From positions 496,001 to 560,000 of the forward strand of contig NC_091135.1 in assembly GCF_041381155.1 (NCBI RefSeq): a stretch of DNA of 64,000 bases. The letters are read 5' to 3'. The notes under the pieces were generated by a model, which ran no database searches, was not told where the DNA came from, and worked only from the letters and a program-made list of their open reading frames with translations. Source of the stretch: Argopecten irradians (lineage: Eukaryota > Mollusca > Bivalvia > Pectinida > Pectinidae). Shown one piece after another: positions 50,301-58,846 of the stretch (position 1 is the stretch's first letter; the number at the start of each line of letters is the position of its first letter). The position numbers were made by a program, and so were the translations under genes.

Positions 50301-51874
50301 ATCGATGAAGAATAGAAAAACTCGTTATATGTAAAATCCAGGATATCATCGTAATTTCAAAATCGTTTGTAATTTATAAATGATCTTTTATTCTAATACT
50401 GAGAAATAGTTATATTATTAGCTTATATTAAGCAACAGTCATATATGATTTTATATCAGTTGCAGCACGTACGCTACCAAACACCCACTCTCCTTGGGCT
50501 GACGGTAATTCGAGTGGTCTAACGTTAAGGTTTTATGAAATTTCCATAGTTTACTGTCACCAAAATCTAATACTAAGATAAAAAAAAGTCATGTGTTTAA
50601 TGGTTTGACGCAAACAAATCAATTTACCACATTTTTTTATGTTCTGCAAAACATTATCTGGGAAGCCACAACACATTTGTTACATTTTGGATATATGCAG
50701 TGGGTATTAACAATTTCTGAACACGCCACAATTTAAGATGTTTAGACGTTTTCATCATCGTAATAGGGAAAATGGTCATGCTTCACAAATTCATATGGGG
50801 AAGTGTATATTTATGAACTTGAACAGGAAGTTTAACATTAATGTATGCAAACCGTGACGTGATGTCACAGGTAAAATATCCACAGGTAAAATGTAAGTAC
50901 ATAGAGCGTAACCTGAACTTAGAACTGGGTACAGAGATCATAATCTGAACTATCACAAAAACGAAGGACGTCTGTTATCAGATATATGTGTGATGTGATA
51001 ATCCATTGACTGTACACCTCAAAACTAACATCCTCATAACTTTCACAAAAGTATACAAAGTATTCTGTAATAATCACTACAATTTCCATTAGTATTAATG
51101 TTTAATGGTAATATTTGTTTGACACCATGATCAAATTAAGAAATATGTTCTGATTTTCTGATACAATAATGATTTTGAAAAGCTAAAACTGATTTCGGCT
51201 TTAACAAAAACTTTATTAATTAACCCAAATTGTTCCAAAGCATCACAACCCTTAGGCTTACATTGGATTCCAATGCAAAATATTATTGGTAACATACCGT
51301 GTTATCATGAACCTTTCATTATTTCTTTTCATGTGATATATTTTACGGTGTTAAACAAAACAGCGATAACCATGAAATACGTTACTTAATAATGAATATC
51401 ATGTCATTCAACAAACAATTTGTGAAGGTTCTTTTTTTCAGTACAATAAAAAAGTACATTTTGGGAAACATATAAAAGTTCAATATATTATTTATAATAC
51501 AAAAAATGTTATACACAAACAGAAGAGTGTAAATACACACTTGGTATCTACTCCCCCAACACACGTCCACCCTCACACAGCATCCACACACATACGCACA
51601 CATACATATATATATTTGTACATTCTCACACAATATGTATTACTTTGTAAATCATAATGTATTCTGTATGTACCAATGTTATACTTTAATAATGGACAAG
51701 CAAAAATATTTTCTATCTATCTTCAGATAAAATAAGATAAAGTTTTGATCGTTTTGTACCCGGTCTATATCTAATTAACATAATTCTGTACTTACCTTCT
51801 GAAGAGACCTTGCTGAAGGTACAAAGTAACAAGAGAATTACTTCTCCTCCCCACACTAACTTTCTCCTGGCCAT
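26276..51874 (-). CDS. Receptor tyrosine phosphatase, copy B: F-type lectin, EGF repeats, TM, ITAM-like motif, PTP D1 and D2
   Basis: Exons in order: 51796-51874, 49155-49355, 47769-48014, 45464-45568, 44872-44967, 44089-44185, (relic 43588-43650), 43054-43153, 42385-42480, 42180-42275, 41760-41855, 41381-41470, 40990-41118, 40171-40292, 39214-39335, 37937-38107, 37417-37504, 37155-37231, 35615-35650, 35327-35424, 34566-34688, 34211-34356, 31283-31418, 30859-31005, 30079-30178, 29646-29719, 29034-29159, 28773-28889, 27901-28055, 26604-26739, 26276-26335. Predicted to be a plasma-membrane receptor whose ectodomain binds a ligand, perhaps a glycan or apoptotic/microbial surface, and whose cytoplasmic D1 removes phosphate from tyrosine. 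As read, the frame is broken by one-base insertions in 44089-44185, 40171-40292 and 37937-38107, by four extra bases in 43054-43153, and possibly by a missing base at 35615-35424. Because all domains are otherwise recognisable, the gene is either newly decayed or affected by sequence errors. Confidence 0.85.
26604..26739 (-). CDS. Copy B exon 30: D2 degenerate catalytic loop
   Basis: Across the junction the loop reads C-R-D-G-F-S-Q-S-G: Gln replaces the essential Arg, so D2 should be inactive. Continues GLFCCISNARDQMKADEEVD and ILVRCPSFLINF. Confidence 0.8.
27175..27675. repeat. Tandem duplication, about 252-bp unit, in a copy B intron
   Basis: The unit starting ATAACAG(C/T)TCTTATAGAGTAGG (27,179 and 27,431) is present twice with few differences and shares GTCGACTCTTACGTCATATC and the rest of its length. 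A 21-base poly-A tract at about 27,139-27,159 lies just before it. Confidence 0.8.
27901..28055 (-). CDS. Copy B exon 29: D2
   Basis: HGFSAMVRVFHLSGWDVYSP, then VPPDSSSLLQLMKLVD and TTVVMC. The WPD aspartate is not conserved (GWDVYSP), and His before the Cys is Met. Confidence 0.8.
28773..28889 (-). CDS. Copy B exon 28: D2
   Basis: NWLPKENEEKSVGSFTLEQQ, then VDLLDVLIENE. 117 bp, phase 0-0; NWLP takes the place of QYWP. Confidence 0.75.
29034..29159 (-). CDS. Copy B exon 27: D2
   Basis: SYASYIGYIVTQCPLEDTV, then DLLTMIVDHKCQTLVII. TQ-C-P replaces the TQ-G-P of D1. Confidence 0.78.
29262..29500. repeat. Degenerate SINE-like fragments in a copy B intron
   Basis: TTGATCAATCGGTAAGAACA followed by GTGTTCGGAGGTCCCGGAAT looks like the A-box/B-box head of a tRNA-derived SINE; a second fragment with GTAGCTCAATCGAAC and AGAGGTCCCTG follows. 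Both are decayed. Confidence 0.4.
29646..29719 (-). CDS. Copy B exon 26: D2
   Basis: VDKFRVCLPSHAND, then RTDYINAVLVP, the D2 version of the DYINA motif. Confidence 0.78.
30079..30178 (-). CDS. Copy B exon 25: start of D2
   Basis: LTQSLKPHYDYKDYRAALLD, then SNKMKNRSLSVLA, resembling the N-K-x-K-N-R segment at the head of D2 domains. Confidence 0.75.
30859..31005 (-). CDS. Copy B exon 24: end of D1
   Basis: EQYIAVHQFLIEAFD, the usual EQY helix closing D1, followed by a linker towards D2. 147 bp, phase 0-0. Confidence 0.8.
31283..31418 (-). CDS. Copy B exon 23: PTP D1 catalytic loop
   Basis: Completes HCSSGTGRTG: catalytic Cys and the invariant Arg at C-x5-R are both present, with Ser where most family members have Ala. 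Then YGKAFGRIDIMHYVKVMRNN and R-V-N-M-V-Q, the Q-loop. Confidence 0.85.
31955..32868. mobile_element. 914-bp nonautonomous element bounded by TTAA
   Basis: TTAAGGATGTACACCTCTGA at the left and CTCAGAAGAATACATCCTTAA at the right (last 20 bases inverted to the left end) form imperfect terminal inverted repeats with TTAA on both sides, as in piggyBac-type target duplications. No transposase is seen. It lies in the intron between the two halves of the D1 catalytic motif. Confidence 0.6.
32996..33090. repeat. Hairpin, about 30-bp arms
   Basis: TCGATGCATGATTTTATTGA at the left and TCAATAAAAACATGCATCGA at the right are inverted copies that continue inwards through CCAAAGAAAAA and TTTTTCTTTGG, with a loop of about 30 bases. 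Probably a tiny foldback element. Confidence 0.65.
34211..34356 (-). CDS. Copy B exon 22: PTP D1, WPD loop
   Basis: FHFITWPDHGTPDSNELVVF, then GKMVVHC. The general-acid Asp of the WPD loop is present; the exon ends within the catalytic motif, one residue after its Cys. Confidence 0.85.
34566..34688 (-). CDS. Copy B exon 21: PTP D1
   Basis: SAQYWPDEGEPFST, then SYGFYVIRDLTVTDKK. 123 bp, phase 0-0. The QYWP motif is typical. Confidence 0.8.
35327..35424 (-). CDS. Copy B exon 20: PTP D1
   Basis: GPMTSTINDFWRMIWQLNT, then CKIVSLQSLIEQPM. After a TATAG acceptor the exon is 98 bp, one short of keeping the frame from the micro-exon, so one base is missing at this junction or the splice site differs. 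Confidence 0.75.
35615..35650 (-). CDS. Copy B exon 19: PTP D1 micro-exon
   Basis: 36 bp, SVTENSKYVAAQ, bounded by TTTTACAG and GTTAAGT. It supplies the Y.A.Q of the family's YIA.QGP motif. Confidence 0.65.
37155..37231 (-). CDS. Copy B exon 18: PTP D1
   Basis: YDHSRVILEKVGNDRYSDYI then NANYID: the conserved DHSRV...DYINA.Y motif. Confidence 0.82.
37417..37504 (-). CDS. Copy B exon 17: PTP D1, substrate-recognition loop
   Basis: SIPTGALHPQEIGLLP, then NRPKNRLKRPFT. The KNR of the phosphotyrosine loop is present. Phase 0 to 1. Confidence 0.8.
37937..38107 (-). CDS. Copy B exon 16: juxtamembrane and start of PTP D1, with a one-base insertion
   Basis: The incoming frame reads EAGEEPSKDSENRYMNSKQE and IPSSDPVGF, then hits TAA at 38001-38003. 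An extra base in the run 38012-38015 separates it from the frame reading PVSKLKSLVNTKLQNKAQTF. RYMN is a Y-x-N site of the kind bound by Grb2-type SH2 domains. Confidence 0.72.
39214..39335 (-). CDS. Copy B exon 15: juxtamembrane segment with ITAM-like tyrosines
   Basis: Reads CCLNIRKEESYTDVIHADL, then NIYSELEETEKNIYSTIS. The two tyrosines give Y-x-x-L, seven residues, Y-x-x-I, which satisfies the ITAM consensus. A CC pair next to the membrane may be palmitoylated. Confidence 0.75.
40171..40292 (-). CDS. Copy B exon 14: transmembrane segment, with a one-base insertion
   Basis: After SDSPSLSVGR comes the hydrophobic IVGFAVGVVLVAVLAVI, then the frame stops at TAG 40177-40179. One extra base in the TT at 40194-40195 throws off the frame; in the +1 frame the exon ends with VVVRK and fits the phase of the next exon. 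As written, the protein would end just inside the membrane. Confidence 0.75.
40990..41118 (-). CDS. Copy B exon 13: last EGF-like module before the membrane
   Basis: 129 bp, CVAGLYGFSCNMTCGHCSSC then VLDSGVCSTECDTGYGGEFC. Longer than the others by an added cysteine loop. Confidence 0.78.
41381..41470 (-). CDS. Copy B exon 12: EGF-like module
   Basis: 90 bp, CVGGFFGTNCSMPCISNC then SECDQNSGECT, ending in a GTAAGT donor. The matching exon of copy A lies outside the window. Confidence 0.78.
41760..41855 (-). CDS. Copy B exon 11: EGF-like module
   Basis: 96 bp, CVPTKRGEICELDCPANC then QNGICDKTTASCS; intact. Confidence 0.78.
42180..42275 (-). CDS. Copy B exon 10: EGF-like module
   Basis: 96 bp, CVIGKYGDMCQYNCSNNC then RDMVCAQDNGQCT; intact. 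Confidence 0.78.
42385..42480 (-). CDS. Copy B exon 9: EGF-like module
   Basis: 96 bp, CSPGKYGDFCVINCSNNC then KNTKCLRNNGSCE; intact. Confidence 0.78.
43054..43153 (-). CDS. Copy B exon 8: EGF-like module, frame-broken
   Basis: 100 bp against 96 in copy A; the extra bases lie at about 43,129-43,147 and create an early in-frame stop. Downstream cysteines (CQYNCSTNCKDSLC) are still readable in the expected frame. Confidence 0.65.
43190..43560. repeat. MITE-like repeat in an intron of copy B
   Basis: Counterpart of 1,625-1,960, with the same CAACGTCGACGTCTCTATTG and TGACGTCATG block. Confidence 0.55.
43588..43650 (-). pseudogene. Relic of an EGF exon in copy B
   Basis: Resembles the 3' half of copy A exon 7 (2005-2100) with several indels. 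About 50 bases that would hold the 5' half and the splice acceptor are deleted. Because neighbouring exons are phase 1-1, skipping this one leaves the frame unchanged. Confidence 0.65.
44089..44185 (-). CDS. Copy B exon 6: EGF-like module with one extra base
   Basis: 97 bp against 96 in copy A. The added base is in the A-run at 44135-44137 and shifts the frame in mid-module. The rest matches the copy A exon closely. Confidence 0.7.
44872..44967 (-). CDS. Copy B exon 5: EGF-like module
   Basis: 96 bp, CETGKYGDFCNPDCPSNC then KDNRCQKDGGDCF; intact, phase 1-1. Confidence 0.78.
45464..45568 (-). CDS. Copy B exon 4: EGF-like module
   Basis: 105 bp, CIVGRYGPGNDDCNNMC then GSCYGGNCNPKTGVCF; intact. 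Confidence 0.75.
46455..46665 (+). mobile_element. tRNA-derived SINE in an intron of copy B
   Basis: Counterpart of 4,900-5,105, with GTGAGTTCGAAGCCC, AAGTTACCAGGTACTGATTA and TGATAGGACGCATTACGATA. Confidence 0.6.
46755..46935. mobile_element. Small MITE in an intron of copy B
   Basis: Counterpart of 5,195-5,384, with the same ATATCTGCGAAAGCGCTG and CAGCGCTTTCGCAGACAT ends. Confidence 0.5.
47769..48014 (-). CDS. Copy B exon 3: fucolectin domain, second half
   Basis: GSKQRFGGYQLYLSNTTD, ARYVTVYNYRNNPKRRFW and ILELCEVMVFG. The loop across the exon 2/3 junction reads R-T-G-S-K-Q-R, unlike R-A-N-F-Q-E-R of copy A, so the two copies differ exactly where F-type lectins contact sugar. Confidence 0.85.
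49155..49355 (-). CDS. Copy B exon 2: fucolectin domain, first half
   Basis: NVAWRKPTSQSSDFGGNWA, ASNVVDGCTESSAGCC, TAWWRVDLQQL, IQIIYR. Same length (201 bp) and phase as copy A exon 2. Confidence 0.85.
51796..51874 (-). CDS. Copy B exon 1: signal peptide
   Basis: ATG 51874-51872. MARRKLVWGGEV, hydrophobic ILLLLCTF, then SKVSSE, followed by GTAAGTA. 79 bp, phase 1, the same length and phase as copy A. Confidence 0.82.
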
Positions 51875-51995
51875 TCTGGGGGTAATGGCGACATAACACA
51901 GACAAGGAAGTAAATATCAATATTTGGAAATTGACAAGTACAAGGTAAATATGTATCGTTAGTCGTGTTCTGTCGACCAGAACTACTGCTCGTAG

Positions 51996-52006
51996 TGTAT
52001 ATAGTA
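51996..52006 (-). promoter_or_regulatory. Possible TATA box of copy B
   Basis: Same TATATA-containing site as at 10348-10358, about 125 bases upstream of the ATG. Confidence 0.3.
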
Positions 52007-53997
52007 CGTGCTCATCCGACAATGACGGTATTGTATATAATGTTAAACTATTTTAAAATAATAGTTACTGTATAAAGGTCAACATTTTGTGTACACATGC
52101 ATATATATTAATTACAACATTAACAAAGAAGCGAGCTTTGCTAATGTGATATCTAGAACGTGTTTGGTTTATGTCCTAAATACATATGTAATAAAATAAC
52201 ATTTATTTGCAGCCTGTTTAGGAGCCATTGATACCCAATAGCACGGTCTCCAGCTCATCTTCTCAGTAAATGATTAAGGTCATAATGCATGTATTACTGA
52301 CTATACTGAATTGTATTTGTCATGCGACTGGTATTGCGTAAAGTTATACAGTTACAGTAATCAAATATTGAATGATCTGTATTAAATTTATTCATTATAT
52401 CCTTTGATTTTGGTATTTGTTCGGTCTATCTTTTTGCATATACACAAAAATATGTGAGTTTGCTGAAAATTTGTTGAGTAACAATTTTCACAAATAAATC
52501 TGGGTCCATTTTGTCAGTCGCCATCACACCTTACCAAGCTAGAGTATATTGACAAGCTAAAATGTAAGTCATTTCAATAATAAGGGCCGCGGAAAAACAT
52601 GCCAGTTATTACTATAAGTGGAGAAAAGTCAGAGTTCCTGGAGAAAAAATGCTTACCTACTAGGAGTGCATTTAGATTACAACTCGAAACCTACATGTTT
52701 AGGAAGATGGCGTGATACCATTATTGAAAAAAAAACACTTTTATATGTAGATTTATAAACAACATATCGTGCACTAAGAGATCGTACATGGTTGTGATTC
52801 GTTAAAAAGGAACAGAGACTCCTACATGAATGAAACTTTCAAATAACGAGACACACTATACATATATCTGCATGTTCATATAATAAACATCGGGAATCCC
52901 AATGTCAATGGGTGAGCCAGTGAGTCGAAGGTATGCGAGGGGGTTGTAGGTATGGAAGGATTCTGAGCTAACGAATGAGCCGATAAAGGGCGAGTGGGTG
53001 TGTAGTGAAGAGATAAAAGAGAATACAATTTACACAAAGGTGTCAAAGAGAACAGAGATTCGAGAACCAGAATACTGTTTTAAGTGTTCAGTCGTTATAA
53101 AATATGTTTGCTTCTTAGAACGTCGAAGGAAATTGATCTTGTCGTTTTTCTAACGACCCTAAATAATGTAAAACCTAAAAAATTCCCTTGATATACCCAA
53201 CGCTCTGAATTGCATGTATAAAAGTTTCGTTCCTTTCTATATCGAGCAGATAAGACCGCCTTTGCCATTTTGAAACACGAAGAACGTCTTTTACTATGGA
53301 GAGGTGATCGTTCAGCCGACAATCAAGATCATGTAAAATTGTATGTTATTCCTTTTCTGTACGACTACCATTAGCAATAATCTGTTGTTAAATATCAACT
53401 GTCTGTTATGGAAAGAGACCATGTAATAACTATGTCTGTGGATTATTTCCCAATTGAGAACAATCATTAATATGAAATATAATTGTCTTACTTGATGATA
53501 TTGTGAAATAATTTGAAGCATGGGAACGCCATTATCTGGAATTAAATAAACGTAGTGTGATTTTATAAGTCATTGCCGAAAACTGATTGATTAAAGGTCC
53601 GATATTATAGCCTAGGGAATAGGAGAACGTTTCACTCTCGCTCCTAAATACAATTTGTCTTTGTTATAGATTGTTTCTGACAAAAATGGAACGCTTTTGA
53701 TTATCGTTGGGTGATGGGAAAGCTTGCTGCTTTATATTGTTTCTTCCTGCTTTTCGTCAATAGAGATTAGTACTTCCCGACCGACAGTTTCATGTGTGTT
53801 GTCTTTTCTGTTGGTCCTCTAGTAAATGTTTTAAAGAAGAATTATTGGTATGATACTAAATCATAACTAAGACTCAAATTTATTAATGGTTCCAGGAGAA
53901 TAAGGCAAGGGTTGCTGTGAATGGTATTATTGTCTGTCTTACCTTCCTTACTAGCGAGTGAAAGATTGTGAAAAAGTAAAATAAAACCTCACCAAAA
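52007..53997. other. Upstream flank of copy B
   Basis: No gene recognised. It aligns with the copy A flank up to about 52,960. The rest is AT-rich sequence without a supported feature. Confidence 0.45.
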
Positions 53998-54027
53998 GCA
54001 ATAACGAAAGTATATGTTCTTTTTTTC
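53998..54027. repeat. 30-bp duplication, left of element 2
   Basis: The 30 bases starting GCAATAACGAAAGTATATG and ending in seven T then C are repeated exactly at 60426-60455, right after the 3' LTR copy. Confidence 0.85.
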
Positions 54028-54734
54028 TGTTATGTATGACACTAAATACATGTAGTTATGAGATAAGGGAGATAACTCCTATAGCTTTTTTTATCAATAC
54101 ATCCTATGAAGGTCATATCATTGATTTAGGTTATAGAACTTTCTAGAATATAATCATGTATAAACAAATATGTTTGTAAACATGTTGATTTTAAGTAGAG
54201 ATCTAGAATGATCTATTTCCAGAAAGTTATGTGTGTTTACTTGTTTACTGTTTTTAGTTAGATATTTCTAGAAGTAGGAGGTTCTCCAATATTCTTGAAT
54301 TACGGTTTAGCTATATATACTCCAGCTGCCCAAGGCTAATCAGAACTGTAATGAGACCTGTAATAAGACATATCAAGAATTGTACAGCGCCATATAAGAT
54401 TCTATTGGGAGAGCTATTGTGACTTTATCTGTGGATTATTACAACACTTTGTGTGGATTTATTCATATTGCCTGGAACTTTACAAATCATCTGTGGACAT
54501 TCAATTTCCTTGTGGATTTGTGATTATTGTTAATTTGAAACCTGGAAGGATCAAGGATTATACCAGGACATTCGCATACAGATAAGTAACACTTTAAATC
54601 ATCGTACTACTCTTGTACCACCACCAATTACTTTAGACATTGTAAACCATCTCTGTATAATATTGTACATATAATTAAATTGTGTTTTGAATTTAGCTGC
54701 TGGTTTCTCATTTCTGTTATTCGTTCATGTAACA
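54028..54734 (+). repeat. 5' LTR of element 2
   Basis: Starts TGTTATGTATGACAC and ends TTCATGTAACA, so the first and last five bases are inverted (TGTTA/TAACA). The last 20 bases (54715-54734) have no match at the 3' end of the element. Confidence 0.8.
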
Positions 54735-54739
54735 GAAAT

Positions 54740-54759
54740 TGGGGGCTCTTGTCCGAGAT
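54740..54759 (+). other. Primer binding site of element 2 (tRNA-Pro-like)
   Basis: TGGGGGCTCTTGTCCGAGAT lies five bases after the LTR. It resembles the complement of the tRNA-Pro 3' end, but with two extra bases and a mismatch, so the primer tRNA is uncertain. Confidence 0.45.
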
Positions 54760-54863
54760 CGATACTTAATTTGTGAAATCTAACTTTGAAAAATCAATTA
54801 AGAAATTTTCAAAATTTGTGTAAAAACTTGGAGTTTACATTTGAAACCAACAGCTAGATTAAC

Positions 54864-56275
54864 ATGACTACTTTGCAGGTAGAACAGTTTGTTAAAGCGC
54901 CATCCCTGGAAGTTCTTTTGCAAGTTAATAAGAAGGATTTACTGTTATTGAGTAAACATTTAGGCCTAGCTATCAAAACTAATTTGAGGAAAGCTGAAAT
55001 TCGGAATGTAATTACAAGATATTTTGTCGACAATGGCAAATTTGACTCTAGTGCATTAGATAGTATAGAGGAAACAATCAGTTCAGAAATTCAAATTAGA
55101 CAAATGGAACTTGAACATGAAATGAAAATGAAACAAATTGAAAAAGAAATGAGAGAAAGAGAAATAGAAAAGGAGTTAAGAGAAAAAGAAATTGAAAGAA
55201 AAAGAGATCGAGAGAGATCAGATGTTAGAAATAGAGAAGCAGAAAATTCAAGCTGAAACAGAACTTAGAATTAAAGAATTAGAGCTAGCTTCTCAAGACG
55301 GTTCAAGTAATCCAACTTTTAGGGGTTTACAAGGAAACAGAGGTTTTGATGTCAGTAGAAATATTAGGTTAGTTCCTCCTTTTCAAGAGAAAGAAGTTGA
55401 CAAGTATTTTCTGCATTTTGAGAAAATAGCTGACAGTATGAAATGGCCTGAAGATAAGCTTACAATGCTTCTTCAGAGTGTCCTGATTGGTAAAGCTAGA
55501 GACATTTATTCTTCTTTATCTGTAGATGAGATTTCAAATTACCAAGTAGTCAAGAAAGCTATTTTGAAAGCTTATGAGTTAGTTCCTGAGGCTTACCGCC
55601 AGAAATTTCGAAACTCAAGAAAGAGAGATGAACAAACTCATGTAGAATTTGCGAGAGAAAAAGAACAATTATTTAATAGGTGGTGTGATTCTAAAGAAAT
55701 TGATGAGGATTTCGGTAAATTGAGGCAATTATTGTTGATAGAGGAGTTTTAAACGTTGTGTCCACACAAACATAAAAACTCATTTAGATCAGAGAAAAGT
55801 TGAAACACTTAGTGAAGCAGCTACAATGGCTGATGATTACGCTCTCACCCACAAAGGCTCATTTGTTAAAAACAGTTCTCAAGACAAAAACAGTACCACA
55901 GGTACTAGTAAATTTGGTCAGCCTAGGAACCCAACCTTTAGTGGCCCTTCCAACGACAAACCTAAATTAGATGATAAAACTAAGTCTGCTTCTAAAAGAG
56001 ATGATAGGGTAGGTGTGGGGTCTCCTTCTGGTCCTGTTTGTAATTACTGCAAGAAAGTAGGGCATACTATGTCTGAATGTTATTCTCTCCAGCGTAAGGA
56101 GCAAAGGCGTAAACAGTCAGTTCCTTCTGTGTTAGCTATGTCAAAGCCTAGTCAGAAACTTAGTGATATTGTGGAAGATTCTAAAGTGTCTGTTGAGATT
56201 AAGAGCTCAGAGTCTGATAGTGTCTTGGAGAAGTACTCTCCCTTCATTTCTGAAGGTTTTTGTTTCACTTACTAG
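54864..56275 (+). CDS. gag: Element 2 gag (three pieces, frame-broken)
   Basis: ATG 54864. Part 1 (54864-55204) ends in a highly charged Glu/Lys/Arg coiled-coil (IEKEMREREIEKELREKEIE). Part 2 (about 55205-55750) holds the capsid region, with KYFLHFEKIADSMKWPEDKL and then AYELVPEAYRQKFRNSRK and HVEFAREKEQLFNRWC, a pattern shared with SCAN domains. Part 3 (about 55751-56275) contains ADDYALTHK and a CCHC knuckle, CNYCKKVGHTMSEC. The pieces are joined by one-base insertions at 55199-55203 and 55747-55750. Known biology: SCAN domains of vertebrate zinc-finger proteins are thought to derive from gag of this element family. Confidence 0.8.
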
Positions 56276-56666
56276 TGATATTACCAACTTGAAACCTGTG
56301 AAGATTTTGCGAGATACTGGGGCTTCTCATTCTTTGATATTAGATGGCGTAGTGCCTTTGTCTGAGGAGACCTCATCTGGTAGTAGTGTTTTGCTTCAAG
56401 GTGTAGAGTTAGGTTTTGTTAATGTGCCTCTCCATTGTGTTTATTTAAAGTCAGATTTGGTTACTGGGCCTGTCACCATTGGTGTTAGACCGGAACTTCC
56501 CATAGAGGGCGTGTCGCTCATTTTAGGCAATGACTTGGCTGGAGAGAAAGTTAGGGTAGATCCCTTAGTGTCCAGTATTCCAGATAAAACAGATGATGCT
56601 GAGACTATTCAACAGGAATTTCCTGGTATTTTCCCTTCTTGTGCTGTAAACTCGTTCAATGAGTAA
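56258..56666 (+). CDS. Element 2 protease region (fragment)
   Basis: VKILRDTGASHSLILDG holds the aspartic-protease active site D-T-G-A; LPIEGVSLILGNDLAG is the second conserved strand (L-I-L-G-N-D). One-base insertions lie at each end (56257-56261 and 56648-56650). Confidence 0.8.
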
Positions 56667-57016
56667 GAAGGTTTCTGATGTTGCAGTAGTTGAGGATCAT
56701 TATAGTCCAGGGTTAGGTGACACTTTCTTGGCTCATGATATAGAGGATGTCGGGAGCAAGTGTGATCTTTTGAGCAATCCTGTAGACTTTGATAGTGATA
56801 GAGTTGTTCCTAACAAGGGTACTTCTTTGTCTGACATGATGAGTAAATCATCTTTGTCTAGAGAGGAGCTTATAGTAGAACAGGAGAAAGATCCTGAAAT
56901 CTCCTTATTGTGTAATCGGGCTTTGAGTGAGGAAGAGGCTGAGAAAGTTCCGGTTTGTTACTTCCGTAGGTCAGGTGTGTTGATGCGCAAGTGGCGCCCC
57001 CCTGATGTGTCTCCCC
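56650..57016 (+). CDS. Element 2 linker between protease and integrase (fragment)
   Basis: Acidic spacer with LSREELIVEQEKDPEISLLC and VCYFRRSGVLMRKW, as usually found before the integrase zinc domain in gypsy elements. Ends at the one-base insertion in the C-run 57013-57016. Confidence 0.7.
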
Positions 57017-58840
57017 GAGGAAGACTGGAAGGTTGTCAATCAAATAGTTGTCCCACCGAGGTATAGGCAAGATATTCTGAGTTTGTCTCATGACGTACCT
57101 ATGGCAGGGCATTTAGGTGTGACCAAGACTTGTAACAGGATCTTAGATCACTTCTTTTGGCCCAAGTTGAAACGGGATGTGGCTGATTTTTGTAGGTCTT
57201 GTCATACTTGTCAGGTGGTAGGGAAACCTAATCAGAAAATCACTGTTGCACCTTTGCACCCCATTCCAGCATTTGAGGAACCATTTAGTAGAGTCATTAT
57301 AGACTGTGTAGGTCCTCTACCCAAAACTAAGTCTGGGAATGAGTATCTTTTAACTATTATGTGTGCTTCCACACGCTTTCCTGAAGCCATTCCACTCAGG
57401 AATATTAAAGCCCCTAACATAGTCAAGGCTTTGGTTAAATTCTTTACATTGGTTGGTCTTCCAAAAGCTGTCCAATCGGACCAAGGCTCGAATTTCATGT
57501 CTGGTATTTTTCAACAAGTCATGTACCAGCTCCAGATCAAGCAGTATAAGTCTAGTGCTTATCATCCAGAGTCTCAGGGTGCTTTAGAACGTTTTCATCA
57601 AACATTGAAGAATATGATGAGATCTTATTGTTTTGAAAACAAAAGAGATTGGGACGAAGGTATACACATGTTGTTGTTTGGCGTTAGAGAATCTGTACAA
57701 GAATCTCTTGGCTTCAGTCCCTTTGAACTTGTGTTTGGACATACTGTACGTGGTCCTTTGAAAATTTTGAAAGACAAAATTTTGAACGAAGATTCTAAAG
57801 TGAATCTCTTAGAGTATGTGTCTAACTTTAAGCAAAGGTTGACAAGGGCATGTGAATTGGCAAAAGAAAATTTGGCCCTTACTCAAACCAAAATGAAAAC
57901 ATGGTATGATAAAGATGCCCGTGCAAGAAGTTTTGATCCAGGTGACAAAATTTTGGCCCTATTACCAATACCGGGTCAGCCTTTGCAAGCTAGATATTTT
58001 GGACCTTATGTTGTTGAGAAAAAGGTCGATGATGTTAACTACATTGTACAAACTCCAGGGAGGCGCAAGAAAACTCAATTATGTCATGTTAATATGCTTA
58101 AGAAATATGTAGATAGAGAAGAGAGCAAGACCTCTCAACCTATTGCTACTTTGGCCTCTGTACCATCACAAAGTGAAAGTACAGCTGATATTTGTAAATT
58201 AGACTTAGATGGTGGTGTACAAGATGTAGGTTTAGACTGTGGTGTTAAGTTACGGAACTCAGATGTGCTCGCGAACTTGGACAAGAAACTGTGTCATCTA
58301 TCAGAAAAGGAACGCAATGAACTGAAAGATTTGATACTTGAGTTTAAACATTTGTTTCCGGATACACCAGGCAAAACAGATGCTATCTATCATGACGTGG
58401 ATGTAGGCGATGCGCCACCTGTCAAGCAACATCCTTACCGTGTCAATCCTTTGAAAGAAGAACATTTAAAGAAAGAAATTCAATACATGTTGGACAATGA
58501 TATTATTGAACCAAGCAAAAGTGAATGGAGCTCTCCATGTGTTCTGGTACCAAAGCCAGACAAGACATACCGGTTCTGTACTGACTTCAGAAAAGTAAAC
58601 TCTGTCAGTAAAACAGACTCTTATCCAATTCCAAGGATTGACTCGTGTATTGACAAAGTTGGCAAAGCCAAGTACGTAAGCAAGTTTGACCTGTTGAAAG
58701 GGTATTGGCAGGTGCCATTAACAGAAAGAGCTAAAGAAGTGTCGGCATTTGTAACCTCACAAGGTTTGTACCAGTACAAAGTTATGCCGTTTGGTATGAA
58801 GAATGCCCCGGCAACATTTCAACGTCTTCTTAACAGCGTG
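57017..58840 (+). CDS. pol: Element 2 integrase and N-terminal half of RT
   Basis: Integrase first: HHCC domain (AGHLGVTKTCNRILDHFFW, then FCRSCHTC); catalytic D (IIDCVGPLPKTKSGN), D (QSDQGSNFMSG) and E (GALERFHQTLKN); C-terminal FGPYVVEKKVDDVNYIV. After about 130 residues the RT begins: VGDAPPVKQHPYRVNP, DIIEPSKSEWSSPCVLVPKP, YRFCTDFRKVNSVS, SKFDLLKGYWQVPL, and MPFGMKNAPATFQRLL. The frame breaks at 58841-58846, shortly before the RT active site. Confidence 0.92.
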
Positions 58841-58846
58841 ATATAT

